Made by a program: the position numbers and the translations under genes. A stretch of DNA of 59,111 bases, from assembly GCA_020883125.1 (NCBI GenBank), contig JAHREW010000037.1:1-59111 (forward strand), read 5' to 3'. Below, piece by piece: positions 16,967 through 25,070 of this stretch. The notes beneath the pieces are model-generated. The model did not search any database. It had not been told where the DNA came from and was given only the letters and a program-made list of their open reading frames with translations. Each line of letters begins with the position of its first letter. Position 1 is the first letter of the stretch. The DNA comes from Microcoleus sp. CAWBG506. GTDB lineage: Bacteria; Cyanobacteriota; Cyanobacteriia; Cyanobacteriales; Microcoleaceae.

Positions 16967-17869
16967 ATGAGCAAGTCTATTGTGGAATTGGTTGACAATT
17001 TGCCCTCTGGTGGTATCACTGTGATGATGTTGAAGTCTCTCGATTTTGTGGTTCCTGGCCAATGGAATAATCTCACGGGTTTTGATAATACTATTCAAGC
17101 TGTTACAGGGGAAACTAAGGGCAAAGTAGTTGATAAAATTCGCGATCGCGCGATCGCACTTTATGCAAATCCCAACGAACCCTATCAAGCCGCTGTACGA
17201 CTTTACCAGTTAGCAGACAGTGCCGACAGTGCGTTAGGAGTTACGGCTATGGCTAATAAAATTGGCGAAAATATCGGCTTTCTTTCTTTTATCAACCGCT
17301 TGACTCCCAAGGCTGACACCACTCAGACGATCGACTTATGTGTCAAAGTGGCGATCGAGCTAATTGTCTTTTGCAAACTTAACAATATTTCCCTTGACAA
17401 TATGGGAAATTTTGGTAATTATTTATCTCATTACAAAGACGAAGCTCTGATGCGGATGGCTGCTTTAGTCTGTGCTGATGGTTTAATTCCCCTGGGCCCG
17501 GACTTCCTTAGAGTAGCACAAAATACCCTAGTCGGGTTGAATCCTTCCACCTTGCAGCAAAACTCAACTTTCCAAAATATCAGCAACCTAATTCCCGGCG
17601 GTAGTGGTGCTGCAAAACTCGGATTTGTGAGCGCAACTTTTGCTTCCGCCCAAGGTTGGATGAACAATTTAGTACAGTCTCGTGGTTTAACTCCCGCTAC
17701 TGTTTTGGGCAATCTTAAGCAATATGTTGATGTTACTGATGACAAGCTGGATTATGTGGCGGCGTTTTTAGATATGACTACTAATTATTACGAACATACC
17801 GGAATTCAAACTGTTGCTCGCCGATTGATCGATCGAGCTTATGCCGATATAGCTTCTGGTAGACTGTAG
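16967..17869 (+). CDS. Conserved hypothetical protein, all-helical
   Basis: I do not recognise a named family. A 300-residue soluble, mainly alpha-helical protein starting MSKSIVELVDNLPSGG, with segments LDFVVPGQWNNLTGFDNTI, KVVDKIRDRAIALYANP and YEHTGIQTVARRLIDRAYADI. I chose the ATG at 16967 because GGAG lies six bases upstream (16957-16960). The open frame extends further upstream to 16748, but that part (PQRAQRTQRSQQSEKAG) is translated from the ACAGAGGGCGCAGAGAACGCAGAGG intergenic repeat and is not protein-like. No signal peptide or membrane segment. Neighbours give no functional clue. Confidence 0.65.
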   Translation: MSKSIVELVDNLPSGGITVMMLKSLDFVVPGQWNNLTGFDNTIQAVTGETKGKVVDKIRDRAIALYANPNEPYQAAVRLYQLADSADSALGVTAMANKIGENIGFLSFINRLTPKADTTQTIDLCVKVAIELIVFCKLNNISLDNMGNFGNYLSHYKDEALMRMAALVCADGLIPLGPDFLRVAQNTLVGLNPSTLQQNSTFQNISNLIPGGSGAAKLGFVSATFASAQGWMNNLVQSRGLTPATVLGNLKQYVDVTDDKLDYVAAFLDMTTNYYEHTGIQTVARRLIDRAYADIASGRL

Positions 17870-17932
17870 AAAGCGGTTTTTACGACTTTACGGAATTTGC
17901 CGCTTTGGTGGCAGAAGCCTAGGCCACTTGAC

Positions 17933-17963
17933 ATTGGTGACAACTTAGTCCGTTGTCACCAAT
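17933..17963. terminator. 12-bp perfect stem-loop
   Basis: ATTGGTGACAAC (17933-17944) and GTTGTCACCAAT (17952-17963) with a 7-base loop, between the hypothetical gene and the ABC permease. Followed by ATAACCC/ATAACCA heptad-like repeats, not by a T-run, so it may be either a terminator or a repeat-derived hairpin. Confidence 0.5.
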
Positions 17964-17986
17964 AACTCATAACCCATAACCAATTT

Positions 17987-18874
17987 ATGCCTTTGACTTT
18001 TTTCCGACGCAACCTGATACCTTATTTATTTTTGCTTCCGGCTTTATTTGTGTTGAGTTTGACTGTTTTGTGGCCGGCGTTGCAGGCTTTTTATTTGAGT
18101 TTTACCAGTTATGAATATGACTTAACTCAAGCGCCACAGTGGGTAGGGTTGAAGAATTTTCAGAGGTTGGCGGGCGATCGCATTTTTTGGCAAACTATGA
18201 GCAACACCCTACTCTATCTCACCTGGGTTGTGCCTATATTGGTTGTTTTACCACTGGGAATGGCGATTTTGTGCAATCAGAAACTCCGGGGGATGAACTG
18301 GTTTAGAGCAGCATATTACACGCCTGCGGTGATTTCCATGGTTGTCGCTGGGATTGCTTGGAAGTGGCTGTTTGCTGAAAATGGACTGCTGAATCAGTTG
18401 GGGCAAATGGTCGGTTTGCCTGCTGTTTCTTGGCTGGCTAATCCGAAGTTGGCAATCTTTAGTGTCATGACAGTTACTATCTGGAAAGGCTTGGGTTATT
18501 ATATGGTAATTTATTTAGCTGGGCTGCAAGCTATTCCGGCGGAACTTTACGAGGCGGCTGCTATTGATGGTTCTGATGGTTTGAGGAAGCATTGGGATAT
18601 TACAGTGCCGTTGATGAAGCCTTATTTAGTTTTGGTGGCGGTAATTTCGGCTATTTCTGCTACTAAGGTTTTTGAAGAAGTTTATATTATGACTCAAGGT
18701 GGCCCTCGTAATAATTCTAAGACTGTTGTTTATTATCTTTATGAACGGGCTTTTAAGGATTTGGAAATCGGTTATGCTTGTACGATCGGGCTGGTGTTGT
18801 TTTTGCTGATTTTGGGTTTGTCGATTTTGCAAGTTAGTATTCAAGGTTTGGCTCGAAAGGATTCAAATTTATGA
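17987..18874 (+). CDS. Sugar ABC transporter permease (MalF/UgpA type)
   Basis: A 295-residue integral membrane protein with six hydrophobic segments and the binding-protein-dependent transport signature EAAAIDGSDG...WDITVPLMKPYL (about 185-209), the EAA loop that docks on the ABC ATPase. N-terminal NLIPYLFLLPALFVLSLTVLWPALQAFYLSF and C-terminal GPRNNSKTVVYYLYERAF are typical of family 1 carbohydrate permeases (MalF/UgpA/LacF). It would form a heterodimer with a MalG/UgpE-type partner, but no second permease, ATPase or binding protein is adjacent, so it is an orphan component, as is common in cyanobacteria. Substrate unknown. Confidence 0.9.
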   Translation: MPLTFFRRNLIPYLFLLPALFVLSLTVLWPALQAFYLSFTSYEYDLTQAPQWVGLKNFQRLAGDRIFWQTMSNTLLYLTWVVPILVVLPLGMAILCNQKLRGMNWFRAAYYTPAVISMVVAGIAWKWLFAENGLLNQLGQMVGLPAVSWLANPKLAIFSVMTVTIWKGLGYYMVIYLAGLQAIPAELYEAAAIDGSDGLRKHWDITVPLMKPYLVLVAVISAISATKVFEEVYIMTQGGPRNNSKTVVYYLYERAFKDLEIGYACTIGLVLFLLILGLSILQVSIQGLARKDSNL

Positions 18875-18883
18875 CCAATTTAA

Positions 18884-19117
18884 ATTGGGTTTCCGGTTGC
18901 ATCGGAATGATTTAACCTTTCTAGAACACAGACAACGCAGGGGTGAATCTGTGTTTGGCAAATATATTCGTAGGGGCGAAGCATGACCTCCGTAAATCTC
19001 TGGTTATAACTAATAAATTGTCTGCGGTCATGCTTCGCCTATGCAAAATCGAGATGCTCCCGAACGCGAAGGAAGAGAAGAGAGAGATTAATAATTCCGA
19101 TGCTACCGGATTTGATA
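18884..19117 (+). repeat. Dispersed TIR repeat family A with nested palindrome
   Basis: Left end TTTCCGGTTGCATCGGAATG (about 18890) and right end AATTCCGATGCTACCGGATTT (about 19093-19113) are terminal inverted repeats. Inside is a second palindrome: AGGGGCGAAGCATGACC (about 18972-18988) facing GGTCATGCTTCGCCT (19026-19040). This inner module shares GGCGAAGCAT with the inner palindrome of the neighbouring 19120-19260 element, suggesting that a smaller palindrome inserted into two different larger ones. It separates the ABC permease from the next element. Confidence 0.75.
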
Positions 19118-19119
19118 GT

Positions 19120-19260
19120 TATAGCAACCGCCAAGGTGGTTAAGGCATAACTTTGGGGCAAGGGCGAAGCATTCGGGCAGATGATTTATGGGTTTTACTC
19201 AAGGATTTTCCGCCCGAATGCTTCGCCCCTACTGCCTTAATCGCCTTGGCGGTTGCTATA
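19120..19260. repeat. 141-bp palindromic element, 28-bp terminal inverted repeats
   Basis: TATAGCAACCGCCAAGG... at 19120-19147 and its inverse ...CCTTGGCGGTTGCTATA at 19233-19260 match at 26 of 28 positions. A second, perfect 17-bp inverted pair is nested inside (GGGCGAAGCATTCGGGC near 19162-19178 and its complement 19212-19228). The whole could fold into one long hairpin with an interior bulge. Non-coding, MITE-like; abuts the family A copy. Confidence 0.85.
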
Positions 19261-19351
19261 TTACTGTTAAAGTTGTTACGTTTTGCAAATTCAGAAAACT
19301 AAATTTGTCATTGACTATTCTCTCCCAATCCCTGTTTATGACTACCCATTG

Positions 19352-20098
19352 TTACTGAGTCAAAGCTTTGAGAAATCTCTGTAAGTCTGCCATGAAGCCT
19401 GTCTTTTTTAACGGTTTGGCGGGGGCGGTGCTATCTGGATCTGCTATTCCCAAGGCTTTAGCTAAAATCCGATCTAAATCGTCTCCCACTGGTTTTTGGG
19501 CGGTTTCGGAAATTAGTTCGTAGTCGTCGTTTTTTGAAAGCCAAACTTGCCAGGATTGGGGGTAACACCGGAATAGGACTGCACTTTCTAGAGATCTGAT
19601 GTAGTAGCAGGATTCTATTTTGTTCAAGAATCGATCGCGCAGTTGGCGCCCTGCATAGCCTATACCTATGGTGGCAACGTCTTCCAGGCGGGGGTTGAGT
19701 ATAATTACTGGGCGATCGCCCGCAGCTATGTACAATTTTTCGACTTGAGGAACTTCTACCGCTGCGGGATTCACCAACAGAAATAGTTGGTCTTCCGGTT
19801 CTATTTTATCTTCAACCGGGGTGCGGCTGCTGCCCAAGTCTGTGACTTTAAATTCTGTTTGTCCCCAGTCGCGACGGGCGAGGGCGGCTGCACCGGTATC
19901 GGGAAATAAGACTTTGACACCGGAGTAGATTTCTTCAAATTCTGGGACGAATTGTGCGGCGATTGACTGTGCTTGGAGGGCGATTTCTGGGAATACTAAT
20001 TCGACTTGCAGTAGAGTTTTGCCGTCGGAGAGTGCGGCAGAAGTGGCTGTGCGGGATTGGGCGATCGCCTCGTTGAGGTCTTTTGGTAGTTCGATCAT
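19352..20098 (-). CDS. DUF1995 family protein
   Basis: A 248-residue soluble protein beginning MIELPKDLNEAIAQSRTATSAAL, with LVFPEIALQAQSIAAQF, VKVLFPDTGAAALARRDWG, LFLLVNPAAVEVPQVEKLY and PVIILNPRLEDVATIGIGYAGRQLRDRFL. These are the conserved blocks of DUF1995, which is found in cyanobacteria and plastids; plant members such as LPA3 are linked to PSII accumulation (family knowledge). The long C-terminal tail (about 205-248) is less conserved. Transcribed away from the tnpB element. Confidence 0.8.
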   Translation of the reverse strand: MIELPKDLNEAIAQSRTATSAALSDGKTLLQVELVFPEIALQAQSIAAQFVPEFEEIYSGVKVLFPDTGAAALARRDWGQTEFKVTDLGSSRTPVEDKIEPEDQLFLLVNPAAVEVPQVEKLYIAAGDRPVIILNPRLEDVATIGIGYAGRQLRDRFLNKIESCYYIRSLESAVLFRCYPQSWQVWLSKNDDYELISETAQKPVGDDLDRILAKALGIADPDSTAPAKPLKKTGFMADLQRFLKALTQ

Positions 20099-20155
20099 TA
20101 ATCTGATTTTTTTACAGGAATTCTATCAATCTAATTTTACCAAAAGATTGGGTCT

Positions 20156-20182
20156 AAAGCCCCGTCCTTATAGGACGGCTTT
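20156..20182. repeat. Left-end hairpin of IS200/IS605-type element
   Basis: AAAGCCCCGTCC-TTATA-GGACGGCTTT forms an imperfect hairpin about 80 bases upstream of the tnpB start, typical of the subterminal left-end hairpins recognised by TnpA transposases. No tnpA gene is present. Confidence 0.55.
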
Positions 20183-20260
20183 AATTTTCCAAGTGTAAAG
20201 ATTCTCAACTATTGCAACTTTTATAGCTATAATTGCCCATAAGCGTGATAATATCGTTCC

Positions 20261-21455
20261 ATGATTGTACTAGAGTTTAAGCTAAAAGGCTCATCACAAC
20301 AATATCGGATCGTAGACGAAATGATCCGCACAGCTCAGTTTGTCCGAAACAAAGCTCTTAGCTACTGGATCGACAATCAAGCGGTTAAATTGTCAGACCT
20401 GTACAAACAATGCGCCATCATGGCAAAAGAGTTTGAATGGGCTCGAAAACTTAACTCAATGGCGCGTCAAGCTTCGGCTGAGCGTGCCATTTTTGCGATC
20501 CAACGCTTCTTTGCTAATTGCAAGGCTAAAAAGCCGGGGAAAAAGGGATATCCGCAATTCAAAAAGTACACTCGTTCCGTTGAGTATAAAACATCAGGCT
20601 GGAAGCTTTCTACCGATAAAAGATGTCTGACATTCACGGATGGCTTTGCTGCTGGAACGTTTAGATTGCTTGGCAGTCGGGATTTACATTTTTATGCACC
20701 TACCGAGATTAAGCGAGTCAGGGTTGTGCGTCGTGCCGATGGCTACGGAGCTCAGTTCTGTATTAACGTAGAGCGGACAGAGGAAATAGTTCCTACTGGC
20801 AAGGCTGTTGGCATCGATGTGGGATTAAACCATTTCTATACCGATAGCAACGGGGAAGCAGTTCCTAATCCTCGACATTTGCGTAAAAGTGAAAAAGCTT
20901 TAAAGCGGTTGCAGAAAAGGGTTTCTCGGAAAAAGAAAGGTTCAGGCAATCGCAAGAAAGCAATTAATCAGCTAGGCAGAAAACACTTAAAGGTTAGCAG
21001 GCAACGTAAAGACTTCGCCATCAAGACGGCGTTGTGCGTAGTGAAATAAGCGCGATTTCGTAGCTTACGAAGACCTTGATGTGAGGAATATGGTGAAGAA
21101 TCATAAACTTGCTAAATCGATTAGCGATGCAGCGTGGTCGCAGTTTGCTCAATGGTTGCAATATTTTGGAAAGGTGTACGGTAAAACAGTGATTGCTGTT
21201 GCCCCTCAGTATACTTCCCAAGATTGTTCGAGTTGTGGAAATCGCGTTCAAAAATCGCTGTCAGTCAGAACTCATGTTTGTAGTTGCGGTGCGGTATTAC
21301 ACCGAGACCACAATGCGGCGAAGAATATCTTGGCTAAAGGATTGAGACAAGCAGGAATTATTTTAAATACGGCGGGGCACGCCGAAATTAACGCTTGGGG
21401 ACAGACCGATCTCTACTCGTTGGTGGCAGCATCAACGAGCAAATCGACTGATTGA
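20261..21455 (+). pseudogene. tnpB: TnpB (IS200/IS605 family RNA-guided nuclease), frameshifted
   Basis: Two reading frames (20261-21049 and 21081-21455) together give a full-length TnpB/OrfB of about 395 residues. The first half has the OrfB helix-turn-helix region and RuvC-I GIDVGLNHFYTDS with Asp186; it stops at TAA 21047-21049 after CVVK. The second frame picks up as DFVAYEDLDVRNM (RuvC-II Glu), then the zinc finger CSSCGNRVQ...CSCG and RuvC-III RDHNAAKNI. A single-base indel near 21045-21056 explains the break, so all catalytic residues survive but in two frames. It is probably inactive unless recoded. The element ends with a typical right-end/omegaRNA sequence. Confidence 0.9.
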
Positions 21456-21493
21456 TCCAAGAATCCCTGTGCCTTCAGACCAGGGAGTGTCAA
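21425..21493 (+). ncRNA. Putative omegaRNA 3' portion and right end of tnpB element
   Basis: After the tnpB stop, AAGAATCCCTGTGCCTTCAG followed by ACCAGGGAGTGTCAA is the characteristic right end of cyanobacterial IS605-type elements; CCCTG (21465-21469) pairs with CAGGG (21481-21485). In TnpB systems this end is the scaffold of the guide omegaRNA, with the guide taken from the flanking DNA. Here the flank is the 3' end of the cyclase gene, whose stop is only about five bases away. The RNA itself is inferred. Confidence 0.55.
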
Positions 21494-21497
21494 ACCA

Positions 21498-22229
21498 TCA
21501 AGGCACAAAAGCTAACACGGATACTGGGGAACCGGAACCTCCTACAAGTCGCAATATTCCTATAACTAAAGTGCAGTCTGCTGCTGGTAACTGGTCGAGA
21601 TTTGCCAAATTTTCTAGAACGATTCCCTGATGTTCTAACACTTGTTTGTTCACATATAAGCTTTCATCTCGTCCCGGATCTACTCCGTGAGTATCGGTGC
21701 CAACTCCTGCGATTAACCTTTCTGTTAGCAAAAATTTAGTTACTGCTTTACCAAATCCCGGAAAGTGGCAAATCCCGTCACCATCTCGATTTAAAAAAGC
21801 TGCTTGATTTTCCCATTTTTCCTGCCATCCGGTATCTAATATAATCAGGCATCCAGGTTTTATAAATCCATGTTCCTGTTCCCAATTTAATACATCTTCG
21901 ATTGTTAAAGTATAGTCTGGATTGGCAAGACTTTGGCGGCGGATGTCGATCGCAATTGCCGGCACAACTAGGGACTGTGGAGGATAGCTATCAATACTTG
22001 CGCCTCCTGAATAAAAGCTGTTGGGTGCATTCATGTGAGTCCCGCTGTGTTCGCCCATCGAGAATTTTCGCAGGAAATACCCGTCTGTTTCTATTTGAGC
22101 AACTGTTTCAAATTCTGGGGCTGGATCTCCTGGCCAAAGGGGAATATTTGGGTGAATTTTATGAGTTAAATCTACTATTGTTCTGTAGGTGATGGTTTTG
22201 AGGTTATTTGAGTTTAATTTGTCACTCAT
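21498..22229 (-). CDS. Cyclase family protein (kynurenine formamidase-like)
   Basis: A 243-residue member of the cyclase/KynB-like metal hydrolase family: DLTHKIHPNIPLWPGDPAPEF, the metal motif MGEHSGTHMNAP (58-69), DTGWQEKW, and GTDTHGVDPGRD, ending VGGSGSPVSVLAFVP. In KynB the HxxxHxD motif binds zinc; here it is His61-Ser-Gly-Thr-His65-Met-Asn67, so the usual Asp is Asn. It lies nine bases downstream of an acyl-CoA dehydrogenase-like gene on the same strand, so the two are probably cotranscribed. The tnpB element sits directly at its 3' end. Substrate unknown. Confidence 0.82.
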   Translation of the reverse strand: MSDKLNSNNLKTITYRTIVDLTHKIHPNIPLWPGDPAPEFETVAQIETDGYFLRKFSMGEHSGTHMNAPNSFYSGGASIDSYPPQSLVVPAIAIDIRRQSLANPDYTLTIEDVLNWEQEHGFIKPGCLIILDTGWQEKWENQAAFLNRDGDGICHFPGFGKAVTKFLLTERLIAGVGTDTHGVDPGRDESLYVNKQVLEHQGIVLENLANLDQLPAADCTLVIGILRLVGGSGSPVSVLAFVP

Positions 22230-22238
22230 ATCGAATAT

Positions 22239-23303
22239 CTAAAATTTGATTAGTTCATCGAGCGTTGCAGCCATTACATCCTTAGTTTGCCCGGAAACAG
22301 TATACACCAAAGCTTCTCGATAAACTCTCCCGGCTGGGTGCTTTTTGCTATTAGCGGCACCGCTGGAAACTGCTACCGCCGCGTGCCCGCAACGCACGGC
22401 TAAGTCAATTGCTTGGGCTCGCAGCGCTAATTGTTCTGCTTTCGAGCTATGTTGAGATTGTGGGAAATTCTGTTTTAGTCGATCGAGCTTGTGGGCTAAT
22501 TTTTCGTAAGCACTAACTATAACAGATGATTTTTTAGTCTGGGCTGCTGCTTCAATTATATCCAATCCGGCTCGAATACATCCAAAAGTAGCGGGGACAA
22601 AATTTAGGATATTTTTAGTGTCGTTTGTGACAATCCAGTCTTTTGGTTGAAATGAAATTATTTGGGATTCATCCAACAACAAATTACTCATAGTTACTGT
22701 TACAGTATTAGTGGAACTCATGGCGATTAAGGGCATGACTTCGCTACAGGAGATTTGCCCCGATGCTGATGCAATATTTTCAAAGGGTAGTAATCCGAAT
22801 ACAGCGCGATCGTCAGGAAGTAACGCAGCTACAATAAATTTTTGAAATAATCCAAAACCTGTTACCCAAGGAACTTTACCTGATAGTAAATAGCCATTTT
22901 GTGCAGGAGTAGCAGTGACAGCGGGATTTCCCGATCGCCTTAAATGCGAAAATCCCACACCCAATCGCAACTCTCCCAGGGCGATCGCAGGCAAACATCT
23001 ACTTTTTAGCAGTTCATTATCGCTCTTAGCAAGCATGGCAGTTGCACTGTGATGCTGAGTTTGCAGAAAACCTAAAGCGCCGGAATATCGCGCTGTCAAT
23101 TCCTGATATTCATAAAAAGTTTGTGCATCGATATCTGCGCCGCCCCATTTTTGTGGAACTCGCAATGCTAAAAGCGATCTATCTTCCAATCCTACCAGCA
23201 CTGTTTTCAGCACTTCCGAGTCGCTGTCGATCATTTCAGCATCGGCTGCAACGCAGTTTTTTAGGTACGTTTCTGTACAGTTTAAAATATCTGTAAAATC
23301 CAT
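22239..23303 (-). CDS. Acyl-CoA dehydrogenase family protein
   Basis: A 354-residue flavoprotein-like sequence of the acyl-CoA dehydrogenase fold: N-terminal helical domain (LEDRSLLALRVPQKWGGADI), middle beta domain (GYLLSGKVPWVTGFGLFQKF, AALLPDDRAVFGLLPF), and C-terminal helices ending PAGRVYREALVYTVSGQTKDV. I cannot see the catalytic Glu of true acyl-CoA dehydrogenases, so it may be a DszC-like or other acyl/amine-oxidising member. Cyanobacteria generally lack classical beta-oxidation, so a specialised role with the downstream cyclase is more likely. First gene of a two-gene operon. Confidence 0.78.
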   Translation of the reverse strand: MDFTDILNCTETYLKNCVAADAEMIDSDSEVLKTVLVGLEDRSLLALRVPQKWGGADIDAQTFYEYQELTARYSGALGFLQTQHHSATAMLAKSDNELLKSRCLPAIALGELRLGVGFSHLRRSGNPAVTATPAQNGYLLSGKVPWVTGFGLFQKFIVAALLPDDRAVFGLLPFENIASASGQISCSEVMPLIAMSSTNTVTVTMSNLLLDESQIISFQPKDWIVTNDTKNILNFVPATFGCIRAGLDIIEAAAQTKKSSVIVSAYEKLAHKLDRLKQNFPQSQHSSKAEQLALRAQAIDLAVRCGHAAVAVSSGAANSKKHPAGRVYREALVYTVSGQTKDVMAATLDELIKF

Positions 23304-23336
23304 ATTATCTAATTCATATAAAATGCTCTGACTGTT

Positions 23337-23369
23337 AGATTCCCGACTTATTTAAGAAGTCGGGAATCT
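23337..23369. terminator. Perfect 13-bp stem-loop upstream of the dehydrogenase operon
   Basis: AGATTCCCGACTT (23337-23349) and AAGTCGGGAATCT (23357-23369) around ATTTAAG. It lies about 100 bases after the stop of rfbF on the minus strand and 34 bases before the dehydrogenase start, so it could terminate rfbF transcription. The sequence resembles a common dispersed cyanobacterial hairpin. Confidence 0.6.
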
Positions 23370-23473
23370 CGGTATTCGGTTGTTTTGGGCTGGTTTACTT
23401 AGCAATAATCAGTTACCGGTAAAGGAGGAGATACAGCTATCAATCTGCCCAATTCCCCATTCCCCATTCCCTA

Positions 23474-24247
23474 TTACCAAACTTTCCAAGGAGCTTCACC
23501 ACAGTCCCAAAGTTCATTTAGGTACTTGTATTCTCGATAAGTATCCATCGCAAAAAAGAAGCCTTCATGGCGATAAGCCATCAACTGTCCTTCGGCCGCC
23601 AAACGCTGCATCGGCTCCTGTTCTAAGATACAATCATCTCCGCCCAAATACTCAAATACCCGGCGATTAAATATCATATATCCAATGCTGATCCAACCAT
23701 CTATTTGCGGTTTTTCAGCAAATTGGAGTACGCGCCCTTGACTATCTACATCTAAAATTCCAAAACGAGAAATAGGGCGAAACGTCGTCACAGTTGCCAG
23801 TTTACCGTGAGCTTTGTGGAAAGCGAGTAGTTCTTCAATATTTACATCAGCAACTCCATCCCCATATGTCACCATGAAATTATCGCGATCGATATATTTT
23901 TCAATCCGTTTTACCCGCCCTCCAGTCATACTTGCTGCGCCAGTTTCAGCCAAGGTAACATTAAAATCTTGTTCTCGATGTTCCCCATGATACGTGATGG
24001 TATTTTTGCGACCTAAGCAGATAGTAAAGTCATTGTTCATGGCTTCATAATTAAGGAAATATTCTTTAATCATGTTGCCGCGATAGCCCAAGCACACCAG
24101 AAAGTTATGGAAGCCGTAGTGTGCATATATCTTCATGATGTGCCACAGAATCGGATAGCCGCCCACATCAACTAAGGGTTTGGGGCGAAATTCTGTTTCT
24201 TCTCTGAGACGAGTACCAAGACCGCCGGCTAAGATAACTACTTGCAT
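23474..24247 (-). CDS. rfbF: Glucose-1-phosphate cytidylyltransferase
   Basis: A 257-residue nucleotidyltransferase: AGGLGTRLREET...RPKPLVDVGG at the N-terminus (nucleotide binding, residues 7-29), YGDGVADVN (about 127-135), and the RfbF-specific WISIGYMIFNRRVFEYL and FFAMDTYREYKYLNELW. It makes CDP-glucose from CTP and glucose-1-phosphate, the first step toward CDP-linked dideoxy or branched sugars for surface polysaccharide. The usual partner CDP-glucose 4,6-dehydratase (rfbG) would lie upstream on this strand but is not in the window before 24540, so here it stands alone. Surface-glycan genes follow from 25614. Confidence 0.93.
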   Translation of the reverse strand: MQVVILAGGLGTRLREETEFRPKPLVDVGGYPILWHIMKIYAHYGFHNFLVCLGYRGNMIKEYFLNYEAMNNDFTICLGRKNTITYHGEHREQDFNVTLAETGAASMTGGRVKRIEKYIDRDNFMVTYGDGVADVNIEELLAFHKAHGKLATVTTFRPISRFGILDVDSQGRVLQFAEKPQIDGWISIGYMIFNRRVFEYLGGDDCILEQEPMQRLAAEGQLMAYRHEGFFFAMDTYREYKYLNELWDCGEAPWKVW

Positions 24248-24539
24248 TTTTTCAATTTTTTAATGATAATCAACTAACTTATCATTTATTTCACGGAATA
24301 ACTTTAAATAAATATTACTTTTTCAAGTTTATCTAATCTTTATAAACTCCTGAATAAAAAAAGAATTTAAATTTTAGTTTTTTAAATAAATATATTTAAA
24401 TAAAAATTACTAATAGACCTAGGCCATAATTACTGTGGAACAGGCATCCTGCCTGTTCAAGACCAGCTTTTGTGAAGATGTCTATTGATCGGAAATACCG
24501 CGGGAGGCTATACTAACAATAAAAATTAAACGAAATACA
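24248..24539. other. AT-rich intergenic region with family D repeat and promoter
   Basis: An AT-rich stretch 24290-24410, then the family D palindromic repeat (24412-24486), then a sigma-70-like promoter: TTGATC (24485-24490), 18-base spacer, TATACT (24509-24514), 25 bases before the toxin ATG. The promoter assignment is tentative. Confidence 0.45.
24412..24486 (+). repeat. Dispersed palindromic repeat family D
   Basis: Ends AATAGAC... and ...GATGTCTATT with a central GAACAGGCATCCTGCCTGTTC palindrome. The region 42601-42674 is the same element in reverse orientation, sharing most positions including CCATAATTA-TGTGGAACAGG. Non-coding, about 75 bp. Confidence 0.85.
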
Positions 24540-25070
24540 ATGAAAATTCAACTCGATAGGTGCCAAAAATTTTTAGGTATCCTGTGCAGCATTGCCTCAA
24601 TAATTGTCCTATTTCAGTCGGCGATAACTCCTGTTTCAGCACAGCATATCTCCAGCATACCTGGACAAACCATCCTAGCCTTTGCACCAAACATACCAGG
24701 CGGCGGATTAGATTTTCATGAAGCAGCAGGAGGACACACTTTAGAGAAACACGTTGGTAAAACAGAAGCCGAATTAGCACAGCGACTGGCCACCGATAAG
24801 AGAATTTCTGCTGCGTCTTCCTTTACCTATCGTTCCGTGGCTGAATCGGCGATTGCTGAAGCAATGGAAGAAAAGAAAAGTGCGATCGACTCCTGGGTAA
24901 AAAAACGAAGCAATCGTTATACAATCGAATACGATACCCACAGAATAATTGGCATTACACTCACCCGCCGCGCTTCCAAAGCAACTTCCACATCTAGACT
25001 GAAAATTGTCCTCCAGCGCAGCACCAAATTATCTCCCGGATACTTTATTCTCACAGCTTATCCCCTATGA
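24540..25070 (+). CDS. Secreted RNase A-like toxin (CdiA-CT RNase A fold)
   Basis: A 176-residue protein with a Sec signal peptide (hydrophobic 12-27, likely cleavage after PVSA at 34) and a C-terminal domain matching the bacterial CdiA-CT RNase A family: GGHTLEKHVGKTEAELAQRL, SSFTYRSVAESAIAEAM, SWVKKR, and the terminal GYFILTAYP. In the Yersinia kristensenii CdiA toxin the catalytic residues are, as I recall, His, Arg 11 later, Thr 90 after that and Tyr two further; here His71, Arg82, Thr172 and Tyr174 have exactly that spacing. So it is probably an active RNase. It is stand-alone, with no CdiA/CdiB filament or Rhs part. The next gene overlaps (ATGA) and encodes a CdiI-type immunity protein. 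Confidence 0.85.
   Translation: MKIQLDRCQKFLGILCSIASIIVLFQSAITPVSAQHISSIPGQTILAFAPNIPGGGLDFHEAAGGHTLEKHVGKTEAELAQRLATDKRISAASSFTYRSVAESAIAEAMEEKKSAIDSWVKKRSNRYTIEYDTHRIIGITLTRRASKATSTSRLKIVLQRSTKLSPGYFILTAYPL

Noticed and set aside
18884..19260. Short open frame at 18943-19143
   Set aside because: Lies wholly in two palindromic repeats.
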